NCBI GenBank assembly: GCA_019136435.1
Contig: JAGVUD010000382.1
Location: 1 to 51,731 of the forward strand
Reading direction: 5' to 3'
DNA from: Armatimonadota bacterium
Lineage (GTDB): Bacteria > Armatimonadota > UBA5829 > DSUL01
DNA length: 51,731 bases
Shown: piece by piece, positions 51,368 through 51,731 of the stretch
Numbering within the stretch: position 1 is the first letter of the stretch
Layout: each line of letters starts with the position of its first letter
Notes under the pieces: model-generated
The model's input: only the letters and a program-made list of their open reading frames with translations
What the model was told of the DNA's origin: nothing
Database searches by the model: none
Translations under genes and position numbers: made by a program

Positions 51368-51731
51368 GCAGCCCCGAGCGGCGCAAGCGCAGAAGCGGGC
51401 ATCTCCACGATTTCGCACTGAAATACGTGCGCAAATGCAGCAGCAGAGTTGTGGCGGGCCTCCCGCATTGGGGGTTTGCGGCCGGTCTCGCGCTCGACTG
51501 AGGTGGCCTCGCGGCCGTGCAGCCCGCACGGAACGATGAGCGAGAAGCCTTCGGACTGGTCTTCCACGTTCAGCGAGAACCCGTGCGACGTGACCCACCC
51601 GCGCGCGTGCACCCCTATCGCGGCGATCTTCCGGCCGTTCACCCAGACGCCGGTCAGCCCGGGCGTCGCCTCTCCGGTCAGCCCGAACGGAGCAATCGCC
51701 TGGATGAGCACCATCTCCAGGCCCCGGAGGT
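51364..51731 (-). CDS. lipB: Octanoyltransferase LipB, C-terminal part
   Basis: The 3' part of the gene that moves octanoyl groups from acyl carrier protein to lipoyl domains. The gene enters from the right edge, so the first visible residues are LRGLEMVLIQAIAPFGL, a helix typical of LipB. TGVWVNGRKIAAIGVHARGW is followed by VTSHGFSLNV and LIVPCGLHGREATSVE; the Lys of RKIAAIG and the Cys of VPCG are the known catalytic residues of LipB. About 121 codons are visible. The stop overlaps that of the convergent yebC gene. Confidence 0.93.
   Translation of the reverse strand, partial: LRGLEMVLIQAIAPFGLTGEATPGLTGVWVNGRKIAAIGVHARGWVTSHGFSLNVEDQSEGFSLIVPCGLHGREATSVERETGRKPPMREARHNSAAAFAHVFQCEIVEMPASALAPLGAA

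Noticed and set aside
50477-51598. N-terminal extension of the UroD-family gene
   Set aside because: The frame is open far upstream but is antisense to yebC, and the family start with a good ribosome binding site is at 50476.

Overview
This 51.7 kb window comes from a high-GC bacterium whose genome is rich in secreted carbohydrate-active enzymes. Gene content fits an uncultured Armatimonadota, Planctomycetota/Verrucomicrobiota or Hydrogenedentota-like lineage: S1 sulfatases, GH116, GH36 with NPCBM, GH172/DUF2961, DUF4091, OB-fold tails starting with an AK..PDG motif, and almost no SusCD or TonB genes. The phylum is an inference from gene families, not from a marker gene. There are no rRNAs, CRISPR arrays, phage genes or IS elements. 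One tRNA gene (Ala-GGC) is present.

Layout. 0-2.4 kb: the 5' end of a class III flavoprotein disulfide reductase (minus strand), then two small secreted proteins and a strong hairpin. 2.4-6.7 kb: tRNA-Ala, an inositol-monophosphatase family gene, and a translationally coupled MFS transporter and secreted esterase. 6.7-11.5 kb: a minus-strand pair, ccmF and a large secreted protein of unknown function. 11.7-15.2 kb: a coupled pair, a lectin-like protein and a Tat-exported GH116 enzyme. 15.4-27.5 kb: a long minus-strand run with a 1580-residue multidomain amidase, a TIM-barrel-like glycosidase, a beta-propeller protein, a Gfo/Idh/MocA oxidoreductase and a DUF4091 protein. 27.6-32.3 kb: a beta-helix protein, a GH36 alpha-galactosidase and a damaged GDPD gene, followed by an intergenic region packed with dispersed repeats. 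32.8-38.7 kb: a minus-strand operon of four genes joined by overlapping stop and start codons (propeller, sialidase-like, DEPD-motif protein, propeller); the first gene is frameshifted. 38.8-45.6 kb: a second sialidase-like protein, three S1 sulfatases and a GH172 protein. 45.6-47.4 kb: a nucleotidyltransferase/HEPN pair and a GH29 fucosidase, where the HEPN gene has a nonsense codon and the fucosidase has lost its catalytic centre. 47.4-51.7 kb: a second DEPD-motif protein, a UroD-family protein, yebC with a good promoter, and the 3' part of lipB.

Taken together the region looks like a dispersed saccharolytic locus for sulfated and decorated glycans. Sulfatases, sialidase-like proteins, galactosidase, (lost) fucosidase, GH172 and GH116 would trim the glycan; an MFS permease and a Gfo/Idh/MocA enzyme would handle the released sugars. 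Several families occur as paralogues inside the window: three propellers, two sialidase-like proteins and two DEPD-motif proteins. Four genes are visibly broken (31.6, 38.2, 46.2 and 46.7 kb), which points either to active gene decay or to assembly error.
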